From the NCBI GenBank assembly GCA_016178505.1, contig JACOTG010000198.1, forward strand, positions 1 through 46,237: a DNA stretch of 46,237 nt, read 5' to 3'. The translations under genes and the position numbers were made by a program. Of this stretch, positions 1 through 8,418 are shown piece by piece. The notes beneath the pieces were generated by a model. It did not search any database and was not told where the DNA came from. It saw nothing but the letters and a program-made list of their open reading frames with translations. Numbering within the stretch: position 1 is the first letter of the stretch; every line of letters begins with the position of its first letter. Origin of the DNA: Planctomycetota bacterium (GTDB lineage: Bacteria > Planctomycetota > JACOTG01).

Positions 1-135
1 CTAATTCGCATCGTTGCTTCGGACGGGATCGTGAAGAATGGAGTCTTGACCCTTGATCGGAGGCGGCGTGGGGCTAAGACGAGTTACGTCCCCGGGGGGC
101 GGCGTGGGTCAGCTAATATTGAGCTGGTTCTATGA
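1..135 (+). CDS. C-terminal end of an unidentified protein (5' truncated by window edge)
   Basis: Frame 1 is open from the first base to a TGA at 133-135 and gives 44 residues ending in SANIELVL. The segment is basic (a run of arginines around residues 21-24). Its stop overlaps the ATG at 132 in the ATGA arrangement typical of translationally coupled genes, which suggests it is the upstream gene of the nucleotidyltransferase that follows. I do not recognise the family, and most of the gene lies outside the window. Confidence 0.5.
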   Translation, partial: LIRIVASDGIVKNGVLTLDRRRRGAKTSYVPGGRRGSANIELVL

Positions 136-176
136 GTGTTGACAAGTATCTGAAAGAGAAGATCACGGCAGAGTAA
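132..176 (+). other. 14-codon ORF in frame with, and probably the original start of, the next gene
   Basis: An ATG at 132 overlaps the stop of the preceding gene (ATGA) and opens a frame of 14 codons ending in a TAA at 174-176. The same frame continues without another stop into the nucleotidyltransferase that runs to 839. The simplest reading is that this was the N-terminus of that protein, now separated by one nonsense codon. A coupled leader peptide or a sequencing error are the alternatives. Confidence 0.4.
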
Positions 177-200
177 GACGCTCAGGTGGTAGCGCGGGCT

Positions 201-839
201 ATGGTGGACACCGTGAGGATGCTGGAGGATTCTGGTGTCGAGTACGCGGTGCTCGGTAGCTGCGGATACCAGAGCTACTTCGAGTACTTTTATAGGCTTC
301 CTAATGATCTAGACGTCGTGGTGACTGAGTCAGAAATGAGGGCCGTGTTGGCGGTGGCGTCGGCCCGAGGATACCGAATCATTGAGCAGCGCGGGCGTAA
401 GAGGCTGGTGGTTGACACCTTTCCGGTTCATTTGATTCCGAACGATATGAACATAGTTGACAAAGATCGGGATGTCGTCATCGCGAAGATATGCCTTGGT
501 CCGTACATCGCGCGATCGGGGATTAAGGTCGCGAGATTGATTAACAGTGAAGTTGTGTGTCGAATGCGGGTATTTCCGGTTGAGGTGGTCGTGTTCGTAG
601 ATCTAATTCGTCCGATTTATACCGGATCGCTGATGAACATGTTTTTCGTGTTTCGGGATCTTGATATCGATTGCGATATGTTTGCTCGAGTGGTTGCAAG
701 CAATCGAGTGGTGAAGGAGATTATCGATGCGCGGTTGGCTGCGTTTCCGGAGCGGTTGATGAAGCTGAAGGTGTTCAGCGAAAGTGAGCGCGAGAGTGTG
801 TGCGATCGGATTAGAAGGTTCGGCGATGCGATTCAATAG
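201..839 (+). CDS. nucleotidyltransferase-like protein
   Basis: The protein has 212 residues from the ATG at 201. Its N-terminus carries an ED-S-GVEYAVLGS segment followed by an LPNDLDVVV strand. This has the shape of the minimal nucleotidyltransferase fold (G-S motif, then D-x-D) seen in aminoglycoside-nucleotidyltransferase-like and AbiEii-like proteins, so transfer of a nucleotide to a small molecule, RNA or protein is the inferred activity. I chose ATG 201 because AGGTGG lies about 11 bases upstream. A GTG at 186 is also open, and the frame extends to an ATG at 132 except for the TAA at 174. No antitoxin-like partner is recognisable beside it. The family call is moderate and the exact subfamily unknown. 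Confidence 0.65.
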   Translation: MVDTVRMLEDSGVEYAVLGSCGYQSYFEYFYRLPNDLDVVVTESEMRAVLAVASARGYRIIEQRGRKRLVVDTFPVHLIPNDMNIVDKDRDVVIAKICLGPYIARSGIKVARLINSEVVCRMRVFPVEVVVFVDLIRPIYTGSLMNMFFVFRDLDIDCDMFARVVASNRVVKEIIDARLAAFPERLMKLKVFSESERESVCDRIRRFGDAIQ

Positions 840-987
840 CGTGGTGAAAAGTTTGGAAAAATGGGGCCTGGGTGGTGGTGAGGGCTTTGCCGAGGTCGCG
901 ATCGGTGTCGTCGAAGTCCGTCGCCAAAGCGCGGAGTGGGCAGTGTTTGCATTTCCGATCGAAGTGGGCCCCGAGGCCACCGAGTAG
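826..987 (+). CDS. possible small hypothetical protein (53 aa)
   Basis: An ATG at 826 lies inside the end of the nucleotidyltransferase gene, in another frame, and opens 53 codons ending at 987. AGAAGG at 814-819 is a reasonable ribosome binding site. The peptide (VVKSLEKWGLGGGEGF and onward) shows no domain I recognise. It could be a coupled small gene or chance; nothing else supports it. Confidence 0.25.
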   Translation: MRFNSVVKSLEKWGLGGGEGFAEVAIGVVEVRRQSAEWAVFAFPIEVGPEATE

Positions 988-1124
988 CGAACCGGAGAGC
1001 CTACGCGCCGAATGCGGCGGGCGACGATCTGGTTAAGAGCACGAGCGATGCCCAGACCAATGGAAAGAAGAACGAGTAGCCGCCCGGTTTCCTCGACCGA
1101 ATCCCGCTCCGCTCGCTCGTCGAT

Positions 1125-1440
1125 TCAGTTCTGCGGCGGTTCCTCCGCCGGCACGATTCGCGTCTCTTTGGGACTGGGATTGTCCGCCGGTTGCTTCGGC
1201 ACCTTCATGAAGTCGGGGTCGATGTAGTACGCCGAGCCGTCGATGAAGTCGATCAGCTCGAACTGTCGACGGCTGCTGAAACCCGCCTGATCCTGGCGAT
1301 GGGGTTCTCCTGATCGCGCAGCGCCGTCGCCGTCTGGTTCCCTTCCCGACGTGAAACCGGTGGATCTGTTTCTCGCCGTTGCCTTCCTCTTGTTCCCCTC
1401 GACGCGCTCTCCCTCCTGGTAGAAGAGCGCCCGGGCGGAC
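1125..1440 (-). pseudogene. multiply frameshifted remnant of an unidentified protein
   Basis: Reading the minus strand, protein-like text jumps between frames. From about 1440 one frame reads ALFYQEGERVEGN, another then gives NGEKQIHRFHVGKG, a third gives NQTATALRDQENPIAR, and the last gives SSRRQFELIDFIDGSAYYID continuing to a TGA at 1125-1127. Each stretch has the composition of real protein, especially the last 47 residues with the FIDGSAYYIDPDFMKVPK segment, but no single frame is open throughout. At least two or three indels are needed to join them. The family is unknown to me. Sequencing or assembly error is possible, but the neighbouring DNA also looks degraded. Confidence 0.55.
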
Positions 1441-1742
1441 GGACTGCTGATTGAGAATAAGGGGAAGCCTTGGTTTTCCTGCCCGGGCGCTCGACCGTAC
1501 GCGGTGAAAAGCAGCGCTCGGACGAGAATCTTGAGTAACTGTGGGGGACAAGAAGATCTCGTCCGAGCGCCGCGGTTCTCGTCTATGAATTGCCGCGAGG
1601 GGCACCAAAAGTAACGGGAAAATGGACGCGAGCCATCGGGGCGAGAATCGGTCGGCGCTCGCGGCGCGGGAAATCAGCGCCCGGACGGCCCGTTAACTAA
1701 AGGAGAATGGGGGAAGATTGATGATGGCTGCCGCCCGGGCGC
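1425..1742. repeat. array of three long GC-rich hairpins with related stems and loops
   Basis: Three inverted repeats follow one another. Hairpin 1 has a 12-bp perfect stem (1425-1436 with 1481-1492, GAGCGCCCGGGC). Hairpin 2 has a 14-bp perfect stem (1514-1527 with 1557-1570, GCGCTCGGACGAGA). Hairpin 3 has a 12-position stem with one mismatch (1677-1688 with 1731-1742). The stems share an AGCGCYCGGRCG core. The loops, 29 to 44 bases, share a purine-rich segment with GGGG(G)A (1461-1466, 1543-1549, 1709-1715). No open frame explains them. They could be REP-like repeats, recombination sites or a structured RNA. Confidence 0.6.
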
Positions 1743-1913
1743 GTCAGTTCATCGGATGATGCACTCTCCGCGAGCCTTGTACCCGAGCGCGATTGCTGAT
1801 GCAAGACGTCGGGCGTCGGGGAATCGCCGATTCTCCGAAACTTCACGTGGCGGAACATCGAACGACGCGATCGCGTCTAAACGGACGAGGGAACTCATTC
1901 GTCAGAAGGATGG

Positions 1914-2216
1914 TCACGCCAGCCGTTCAATCTCCCATCTGAAGCGCAACTTCTCCGATTCCATGCGCTGTGCACGCATGGGCCTCTTTCGTTCCAAACC
2001 GTCCGGACCATCCTTACCCTCAACCCCACGAGGTGACGGTGGTCCGGGCGGGCGATTCACATCGAGAGTTCGGATCACCGTATGGTTGCGCGCACGAATC
2101 GAACGCCGCCGAGTGGATTCGTGCTTCGTTGCCGTGATCGTAATCACCTCCGACCCTCGAGCCGTCGTGGGAGCAAAAGTGACGCGAACACGCAAGTCGC
2201 TCGCTAGGACTCTCAC
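1914..2216 (-). CDS. doubtful 100-aa reading frame
   Basis: A minus-strand GTG-started frame of 100 codons includes a beta-strand-like stretch (VRVTFAPTTARGSEVITITA) followed by a Pro/Gly-rich charged tail. The first half resembles an immunoglobulin-like or fibronectin-like strand pattern, but no clear ribosome binding site or family supports it. It lies in the 840-2461 stretch, where I otherwise see no convincing intact gene. Confidence 0.2.
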   Translation of the reverse strand: MRVLASDLRVRVTFAPTTARGSEVITITATKHESTRRRSIRARNHTVIRTLDVNRPPGPPSPRGVEGKDGPDGLERKRPMRAQRMESEKLRFRWEIERLA

Positions 2217-2461
2217 CTCTCGAGTTTAAGTGCGTGTCACGTTTCGTCTGCGTGACAATGCTTCGACATTCAGACGCTTCACGTGGTCGCTCGGCGCGAT
2301 AACGACGAGCCATTCCATCACGGAAGTTCGCGCCGGCGCCGGAAAATGTCGACCCCTCGTCCGGTTTAGCCGCGCAACGACCAATCGCGGCACTCGAAGT
2401 GCATATCCACCATTGGATGGGGCAGTCGGCGCAACCCAAGATTCGGCATCTGAAGGAGAGC

Positions 2462-2641
2462 ATGGTCATGATTGGTCAAGAGCGTTCCATTCCGCGCGTT
2501 CATGTCAATGAGTCGTTGAGCTCGTCCCTAACTCGGCAAGCACGCCTGCCCAGCCGAGCACGCGCGGCTTGCTTAATGCCAGGAGCACTGGCGGTCGCCG
2601 CGAGTTTCTGCGTCTCGGTCATCGCGGTCGCTCAACCATGA
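2462..2641 (+). CDS. signal-peptide fragment of the FG-GAP repeat protein, ended by an in-frame TGA
   Basis: An ATG at 2462 follows AAGGAG at 2453-2458, a good ribosome binding site. The 59 residues end in a basic stretch and a hydrophobic signal segment (MPGALAVAASFCVSVIAVAQ), then TGA at 2639-2641. The same frame continues past this stop, without another, into the FG-GAP repeat protein ending at 3922. The gene therefore reads as one secreted protein of about 486 residues broken by a single nonsense codon just after the signal peptide. Confidence 0.65.
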   Translation: MVMIGQERSIPRVHVNESLSSSLTRQARLPSRARAACLMPGALAVAASFCVSVIAVAQP

Positions 2642-2743
2642 GTTGGTCGGCCGACTCGGGCGGGCACGACGCTGGGTCGTCCCCTCGCAACGAACACGAT
2701 TCCGTCCAGCGGTGGCCCAGCGGGGAAGGCAGAGAGTTCTTGC

Positions 2744-3922
2744 ATGTCGATGTCGGTCACTCGGGTTCAAGGCGGTTACGAGTTTCACGTGAATACGACG
2801 ATCGGCGGCGACATCTACAATTGGATCCTCTATCGCGACTCGACGATCGTCGCAACGCAGGGGCCTTATTACGGTTTGTCGGGTGGGACGACGACGTTCT
2901 TTCTGGCGGATCCGGTGCCCGATGGCAATTACCTGGCCCACGTAGTCGTCGAGCTGTACGACTACTATCTGCAAGTTTACATCGAGTTCACGTGCAACTC
3001 GGACTGGTATCACCTTGAGGGCGCTTGCACGGTGTCGGCGCATTTCGAAAACGTCGGAAGCTGGACGCCTGCGGGAACTGCAGACGGCGGCTGGTATGTC
3101 GGTGACTTCAACGGGGACGGCAAGAGCGACATCTTTCGGATCGTGAACGGCGTATCGGGGGCGGACATGTTTCTGTCCACTGGCAGTTCATTCAACCACG
3201 TTGGAAGCTGGACGGGCGCCGGGCTGTTCAGCGGCCCTTGGTACGTCGGTGATTTCAACGGCGATGGGAAGGACGACATCTTCCGCTATCTTCCCGGAAT
3301 CTCGGGCGCGGACATGTTCCTCTCGACCGGCAGCAGCTTCACTCGGGTCGGAAGCTGGACGGGCGCAGGGCTCTGGGAAGGAACCTGGTACGTCGGCGAC
3401 TTCAATGGCGATGGTAAGGCCGACATCTTTCGCTATCACCCGGGCACTTCGGGGGCGGAAGTTCTGCTTTCGACCGGGTCATCGTTTTCTCAGCCGGTGA
3501 GTTGGACCGCGGCCGGACTGTTTCAAGGAAGCTGGTACGTGGGAGACTTCAATGGTGACGGCAAAGCCGACATCTTCCGCTATCACCCGGGTGTGTCGGG
3601 CGCCGAGGTGTTTCTCTCGAGCGGGTCGTCGTTCGTGGGACCGGTGAGTTGGACGCTGGCCGGAACGGACGCACGTGGATGGCGCCTTGGCGACTTCAAT
3701 GGCGACGGGAAGATAGACGCCTTCCGCTATCAGCCATGGCTTTCAGGCGCCGACATGTTTCTTTCGACGGGGCACTCGTTCATCCACAACTGCAGTTGGA
3801 CTCCGGCCGGCGACGGACCTGGCGGTTGGTTCGTTGGAGATTTCAACGGCGACGGACGTTCGGACATCTTCCGAATCGTCGATGGGTATTCCGGCGCGGA
3901 GATGTTCTTGTCACGGCCGTGA
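2744..3922 (+). CDS. secreted FG-GAP/VCBS repeat protein
   Basis: Counted from the first ATG after the internal stop, the protein has 392 residues. The first hundred or so form a beta-rich, tyrosine-rich domain. Six tandem repeats of about 47 residues follow, each with a WYVGDFNGDGK-DIFR core, the D-x-N-x-D-G-x-x-D calcium-binding signature of FG-GAP/VCBS beta-propellers, and a SGADMFLSTGSSF strand. Such proteins act outside the cell, in adhesion or polymer binding. An RBS-led signal peptide lies in the same frame upstream (2462-2641) but is separated by TGA 2639-2641, so as written the mature part would lack its export signal. No good ribosome binding site precedes ATG 2744. A strong terminator follows, which suggests a monocistronic unit. 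Confidence 0.8.
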   Translation: MSMSVTRVQGGYEFHVNTTIGGDIYNWILYRDSTIVATQGPYYGLSGGTTTFFLADPVPDGNYLAHVVVELYDYYLQVYIEFTCNSDWYHLEGACTVSAHFENVGSWTPAGTADGGWYVGDFNGDGKSDIFRIVNGVSGADMFLSTGSSFNHVGSWTGAGLFSGPWYVGDFNGDGKDDIFRYLPGISGADMFLSTGSSFTRVGSWTGAGLWEGTWYVGDFNGDGKADIFRYHPGTSGAEVLLSTGSSFSQPVSWTAAGLFQGSWYVGDFNGDGKADIFRYHPGVSGAEVFLSSGSSFVGPVSWTLAGTDARGWRLGDFNGDGKIDAFRYQPWLSGADMFLSTGHSFIHNCSWTPAGDGPGGWFVGDFNGDGRSDIFRIVDGYSGAEMFLSRP

Positions 3923-3962
3923 AAGCGGTCATCCGCAGAACCATTTCTGAGAATTGCACTCG

Positions 3963-4009
3963 GAGGGACCTCCTGGGATTGCCCCCCACGGCAGGTCCCT
4001 CTCATTTTT
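3963..4009 (+). terminator. intrinsic terminator after the FG-GAP repeat gene
   Basis: A 9-bp perfect stem (GAGGGACCT at 3963-3971 with AGGTCCCTC at 3993-4001) is followed by TCATTTTTC. It lies 40 bases after the stop of the FG-GAP gene and between that gene and the convergent hypothetical gene ending at 4090. Confidence 0.75.
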
Positions 4010-4089
4010 CGATCGCGAATGGAAGCGAGATCTGACGCGAGCCCGCCTATTGCAACGCGAGCGCATCTGCCAGAAGCTCAAGCTCGACA

Positions 4090-4851
4090 TCACCGACCTC
4101 TTCGCTTCCCGGTAGCCTCGATCGCGGTCGCGACCTTCGTCATGAGCGTGTCCCGCGCCACCCCCGCGCAGCGACCGAGAAACGTCGCGACGTCGCAAAC
4201 GGCGTTGGACTGAAGTCGGCGGCCGGCCTTGGATTCGGCAGCGACTCGGCCAGCGATGAGATCGATCGCCACTTCGACGAAGAGCGCAGCCGCGACGGCT
4301 TCTCGCAGGGAGACGGAGAGCGAACTCGGTTGGCTTCGGCGTCCAGACGTCCTTGCGCCGATCCCCACCGCCGCGAGGCACCCAGTCATGTCCGCTTCCC
4401 GCGGTTCGATCAGCGCGAGTTGCGCGACTGCCTTCGTGAACGAGAGGCGCCGGACCGCCGCGCCGTACGGGATCGTCGGCTTCGGCATCGTCGCGCGGGA
4501 AGCGGCGAACGTATCCGAGACCGCGCGCGATGCCTGGTCCTTGGCGGTCTCGATCAGAGTTCCGATCATCGGCGCCGAGAACGTGCGGTTCGGTTCTCGG
4601 TCGCGCGAGAGGATCTCGATGACGCAGACCATCACCATCTGCACGGACGCGACTCGATCTTGCGCTGCCAAAATGGATCGCGCGATCGTGCGCTCGCTGT
4701 CCGTGGTCGGTTCACGGCTTCGCTCGCAATCCTTCACGAGCCGTTGGTACTCGTCATCTCCCCAACGGCGCTCGGCGATCTCGGTCGAGAAGTCCGCGAT
4801 GAGCTGTGCGAATGCGCGTGCGATCGGATCTTGGCGATTCGGTTTCGGCAT
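4090..4851 (-). CDS. hypothetical protein (253 aa)
   Basis: The ATG at 4851 is preceded by AGGAGG with 5 bases of spacing, so the start is well supported. The protein is mostly alpha-helical in character and rich in Ala and Arg. It has no signal peptide and no motif I recognise. Near residues 65-85 a hydrophobic helix (VQMVMVCVIEIL) occurs, and another Ala-rich helix near 185-205. It is convergent with the FG-GAP gene and lies downstream of, on the same strand as, the kinase gene, 154 bases away. Function unknown. Confidence 0.75.
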   Translation of the reverse strand: MPKPNRQDPIARAFAQLIADFSTEIAERRWGDDEYQRLVKDCERSREPTTDSERTIARSILAAQDRVASVQMVMVCVIEILSRDREPNRTFSAPMIGTLIETAKDQASRAVSDTFAASRATMPKPTIPYGAAVRRLSFTKAVAQLALIEPREADMTGCLAAVGIGARTSGRRSQPSSLSVSLREAVAAALFVEVAIDLIAGRVAAESKAGRRLQSNAVCDVATFLGRCAGVARDTLMTKVATAIEATGKRRGR

Positions 4852-5005
4852 CGGCCCTCCTCATGCTGGCGATGCCGACACGGGGCGCTACTTCGCGAGC
4901 GGAAGCAAGGGGATTGTCGGGCGGTGATGGCGCGGTGCGTCAAGAATCCGAATACGCTGGCGACGCCTCGTTCGATCCGTGAACGGACGGTCCGATTGTT
5001 CTCGC

Positions 5006-7693
5006 TTACCGCGAAGATTCTGCCGGTAATGACGTCGGCTCGTCAGCGAGGGCACCATCGAGCGTACCACGACACTCATTCGCGAGGCTCTCGATCTCCG
5101 TTCGAAGATCACCGCGATTGGCAGCGAGGTGCATGAGGGCCATTTCGCTGAACACAAGCGCTCCCGCCATATCCCCGTTTAGCCGAAAAGCGAGCGACAT
5201 GACCTCCAAGCACTCTGGGTTTTCTGGGCTCAAGCTCCAGACATAGTCGGCGTAAGCCAGCGCCTTGATCGGATCGCGGAGTTCTTCGAACGGATCACGC
5301 ACCAAGTCGAAAGCGTAAGTGAGGACGTGTTCGGCGAGAGGTTCGCGGCACTCGACGAGATTAGCGAGAATGCCGATCGCGCGGCGTTCGTGGTCGAGAG
5401 CTAGAGTTCTCAGCCCACACCGCTGCTCCGCTAGGGACATCGACGAGAGGTAGCTCTCAAGGGATCGGAGGTTGGCTTTCAATGACGGATCGCTACGAGC
5501 GATGCGCTCACTGGTGGCGATTGCCCTCTCGTACAGCCAACGCGCGTCATCGAACTCGCCCCTGCGGAACGCGATGTCAGCGAGCAATGCGTAGAGCTCT
5601 GCGATAAATCGCGCGGTGTCGACGTCATGGGCATTGGAAGGGTCGATCGGCCCGATGACGTGAAGCAGCTGAGAGAACGTGGCGGATGCCAGTGTTCCTT
5701 GCTCCGCATTTGCGTACGCAATCGTCAACAGACTCAACGATATCGTGAGGGACGTTCGGTGGCGCTTACTTGGTCGGAGTTGAACGATCTTCGTGGCAAA
5801 CCGAACTGCTGCCTCGGCGTCTTGCACGGCGGATCTGTACTCTTTCAAGCGACTAACAATTTCCCCGTGTCGACGGTGGGCAGATGCCAAGATCTCGAGT
5901 GTTCGGATGTCGTTGGTAGTGATGAGATCGATCGGTCGAAGGACGGCAAGCTCTCGTTCCGACCAGGATAGTGCGGTCTCGTAGTCTTTGAGAACGAAGA
6001 ACACATACGCAAACCGCTCGAGCGCGGTCGCATAGTTCAGCATCCCTTCGACGTCGGACGGGCGCTCGAAATATGCGCGCTCATTGATCTCTAGCGTCCG
6101 CTCGTACAATGGCCGGGACCGCTCGACGTCTTCGGAATCTCTCCCGATATCGCCTGCGATCAAGAGCGCGGTCGAGAGCGCGCTTTGACACGCTCGATCG
6201 TCGGGATTCCCATCGACGAGCTCTTCGAACGCGGTAACCGTTTGTTTCGCGAGATCCCAGGCGGCATCGAAGTTTCCATGTTCTCGCTCCCAGAGCGCGA
6301 AGTAAGAGCATTCGGAAGCGAGCAATTTGAGGCGCGGACGGCTCCGAGGTTCTTCCAACACAGCGCTCTTGATGCGAGTGATTTCTTCTTCACGGATTCT
6401 CCGTTCTTCGTCGACATCCCCACCGGCGCCCGCCACTCTCGCGACGAACCACTCGTGAATCTCCTCGAGCAGCACTCGGTCTCGAAGTTCCCGCAAGTAG
6501 TTCCGATTTGCGGCGATCAGATATCCCACAGCAACGGCAAGAAGAGTTACCGACACGGCCGCCATCGCAACGAGAGCTCGATGTCGCGAAGCAAACCTCG
6601 CTACCAAGTGAGCCGTGCCCCGCTGCCTGGCTCGAATGGCTTCGCCGTTTAGGTGACGGTCGATGTCTGCCGCGAGTTCGGACGCGGTTGGATATCGGCG
6701 GGCTCGATCCTTCGCAAGCGCCTTCGCACTGATCGTTTCGATGTCGCCTTTGAACGATGTGGAGATCCGGCCAAGCGGTATTGGTTCGACGTCGGCGATC
6801 GTTGAAACGACTCGGAGCGGGGAAACGTCATCGAGATCGAGCGGCGGGCGTCCGGCGAGCATCTCGTAAAGCAGCGCCCCAAGAGAGTAAACATCGGTCC
6901 GGGTGTCGACGGCTCCCGCTTCCCCGAGGGCTTGTTCGGGGCTCATGTAGTGAAGAGTCCCGAGAAGCTCTCCCTTCATCGTTTCGAGCGTCGTCGCGGG
7001 CGACTTTTGATCGAGCGCCTTTGCAACTCCGAAGTCGATGATCTTGGGCACAGGCCCTTCGGCCGTGTCTGTCACTAGCACGTTCTGGGGCTTCAGGTCC
7101 CGGTGGATGACGGCGTTCTGATGGGCGTGCTGCACGCCATCGCAAACCGCGACGAAGAGCCGGAGGCGATCGCGTGTCGAGAGGCTGCCGTTGTCGACGT
7201 ACTCGGTGATCGGAAGCCCCTTCACGAACTCCATGACGAAGTACGGCCGCCCATCGAACCGAGAATCCCCGTCAGCGATTCCCGCTCCCAACACGCGGGC
7301 GATGTTTGGGTGGTCCATTCGAGCGAGTGCTTCGCGTTCGTGATTGAAGCGGGAAAGGACTTCGCGGGTCTCGAGGCCGGGGCGAATCAGTTTCAAGGCG
7401 ACGGGATAGCTGTCTCCCTGGTCGTCGATCGCGAGGTAGACGATAGACTGACCGCCCTCTCCGAGTGTCTCGAGGATGCGGTACGGGCCGATGCGGTCCG
7501 GAATCGGAATCGTCGGAACCCGACTCAGGTCGAATCCGGCGCCGAGGGCCGGCTCCTCCAAGAAGCGAGGATCGACTTTGCTCGTTCGGGGGTGCTCACG
7601 TGAGTCCGGGACCGACTCGCGTTGCTTACGGAACGGTCGCAACAGGAAGTCCAGAATGCGAAACGCGAGCCCTCGGTTGAGGGCGTCGCTCAT
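5006..7693 (-). CDS. membrane-anchored serine/threonine protein kinase with C-terminal TPR region
   Basis: The protein has 895 residues from the ATG at 7693, which overlaps the stop of the ECF sigma gene (ATGA). The kinase domain spans about residues 71-350: glycine-rich loop LGEGGQSIVY (77-86), ATP-binding Lys in VALK (101), catalytic HRDLKPQN (197-204), DFG (220-222) and SPEQA (251-255). All key residues are present, so it should be active. A single transmembrane helix follows at about 373-395. The remaining 500 residues are helical with TPR-like repeats, probably outside the membrane as a sensor or scaffold. Coupling to the sigma factor suggests the kinase or its TPR region controls it. 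Such ECF-kinase pairs are common in Planctomycetota and Acidobacteriota. Confidence 0.92.
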   Translation of the reverse strand: MSDALNRGLAFRILDFLLRPFRKQRESVPDSREHPRTSKVDPRFLEEPALGAGFDLSRVPTIPIPDRIGPYRILETLGEGGQSIVYLAIDDQGDSYPVALKLIRPGLETREVLSRFNHEREALARMDHPNIARVLGAGIADGDSRFDGRPYFVMEFVKGLPITEYVDNGSLSTRDRLRLFVAVCDGVQHAHQNAVIHRDLKPQNVLVTDTAEGPVPKIIDFGVAKALDQKSPATTLETMKGELLGTLHYMSPEQALGEAGAVDTRTDVYSLGALLYEMLAGRPPLDLDDVSPLRVVSTIADVEPIPLGRISTSFKGDIETISAKALAKDRARRYPTASELAADIDRHLNGEAIRARQRGTAHLVARFASRHRALVAMAAVSVTLLAVAVGYLIAANRNYLRELRDRVLLEEIHEWFVARVAGAGGDVDEERRIREEEITRIKSAVLEEPRSRPRLKLLASECSYFALWEREHGNFDAAWDLAKQTVTAFEELVDGNPDDRACQSALSTALLIAGDIGRDSEDVERSRPLYERTLEINERAYFERPSDVEGMLNYATALERFAYVFFVLKDYETALSWSERELAVLRPIDLITTNDIRTLEILASAHRRHGEIVSRLKEYRSAVQDAEAAVRFATKIVQLRPSKRHRTSLTISLSLLTIAYANAEQGTLASATFSQLLHVIGPIDPSNAHDVDTARFIAELYALLADIAFRRGEFDDARWLYERAIATSERIARSDPSLKANLRSLESYLSSMSLAEQRCGLRTLALDHERRAIGILANLVECREPLAEHVLTYAFDLVRDPFEELRDPIKALAYADYVWSLSPENPECLEVMSLAFRLNGDMAGALVFSEMALMHLAANRGDLRTEIESLANECRGTLDGALADEPTSLPAESSR

Positions 7694-8247
7694 GGTTGGG
7701 CTCCGTCTTCGAGGCGGATCCACAGCCACTCTTTCGCTTTCCGCCAGTCGTCGTCTGCCGATCTGACGGAGATACCAAGGACGTTGGCGGCTTCCTGAGC
7801 CGTCAGGCCGCCAAAGAAACGAAGCTCGACGACCTTCGCTTGACGTGGCTTCCGTCTTTCCAGCTCGTCGAGTGCTTCGTCGAGGGCCAAGAGGTCGATG
7901 GAGTCGGTTCGAGCGGGAAAAGCGAGATCGTCTGGCAAGTCCACGTGCGTTCCTTGTCGCTTGACGCAGCCTCGTGATCGAGCGTGATCGACCAGAATGC
8001 GTCGAAGCGCCGCGGCCGCGACCGAAAGAAACTGCGCTCGGCTCACCCACGATTGTTGACGCCCCCTCGATAGCCGAAGGAAAACCTCGTGGACGAGTGC
8101 CGTCGGCTGGAGCGTGTGGCCGGGTCGCTCCCTACGAAGGTAGTAACCCGCGAGCGCTCGAAGCTCGGAATAAACCAGCTTCATTAGTTCGGCTGTCGTC
8201 ATTTCGCCCGCTGTGACCGGTGAGAGACTTAGTTGTTCATTCTCCAT
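7690..8247 (-). CDS. ECF-type RNA polymerase sigma factor (TIGR02999-like)
   Basis: From the ATG at 8247 the protein has 185 residues. Region 2 lies at about residues 20-90 with LVYSELRALAGYYLRRERPG, LQPTALVHEVFLRL and the RRILVDHARSRG helix. Region 4 lies at about 120-180 with KVVELRFFGGLTAQEAANVLG and a helix-turn-helix. The HTLQPTALVHE and LVDHAR signatures are typical of the TIGR02999 ECF group. The frame is open further upstream to 8352, but MENEQ fits the family N-terminus. No strong ribosome binding site is visible, so the start is the less certain part. The TGA overlaps the kinase ATG, so the two are translationally coupled, and the sigma factor is probably regulated through that kinase. 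Confidence 0.88.
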   Translation of the reverse strand: MENEQLSLSPVTAGEMTTAELMKLVYSELRALAGYYLRRERPGHTLQPTALVHEVFLRLSRGRQQSWVSRAQFLSVAAAALRRILVDHARSRGCVKRQGTHVDLPDDLAFPARTDSIDLLALDEALDELERRKPRQAKVVELRFFGGLTAQEAANVLGISVRSADDDWRKAKEWLWIRLEDGAQP

Positions 8248-8418
8248 AAGCGCGCATTGTCCCGAAGCCCTGCAGCGAATCCAGTCCTGGGCCACGATTT
8301 TTCTGCAGACCTCCGACTCGAATCTCGCTTCGTCTCCGGCAGACAAATGCATCGACGGGGTGAACCGGTCGTCGGTTCAACGTTCCGTCATCATCTCGCT
8401 GGCAAGAAGGAGGAGGTC

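Noticed and set aside
1425..1742. CRISPR array or integron attC sites for the hairpin array
   Set aside because: Unit sequences differ too much and lack regular repeat-spacer spacing for CRISPR; the conserved attC RYYYAAC/GTTRRRY boxes are not present at the stem ends.
1756..2511. Several overlapping frames in both directions
   Set aside because: Arg/Ser-rich text, no ribosome binding sites, no consistent frame; only the 1914-2216 minus frame was kept, at low confidence.
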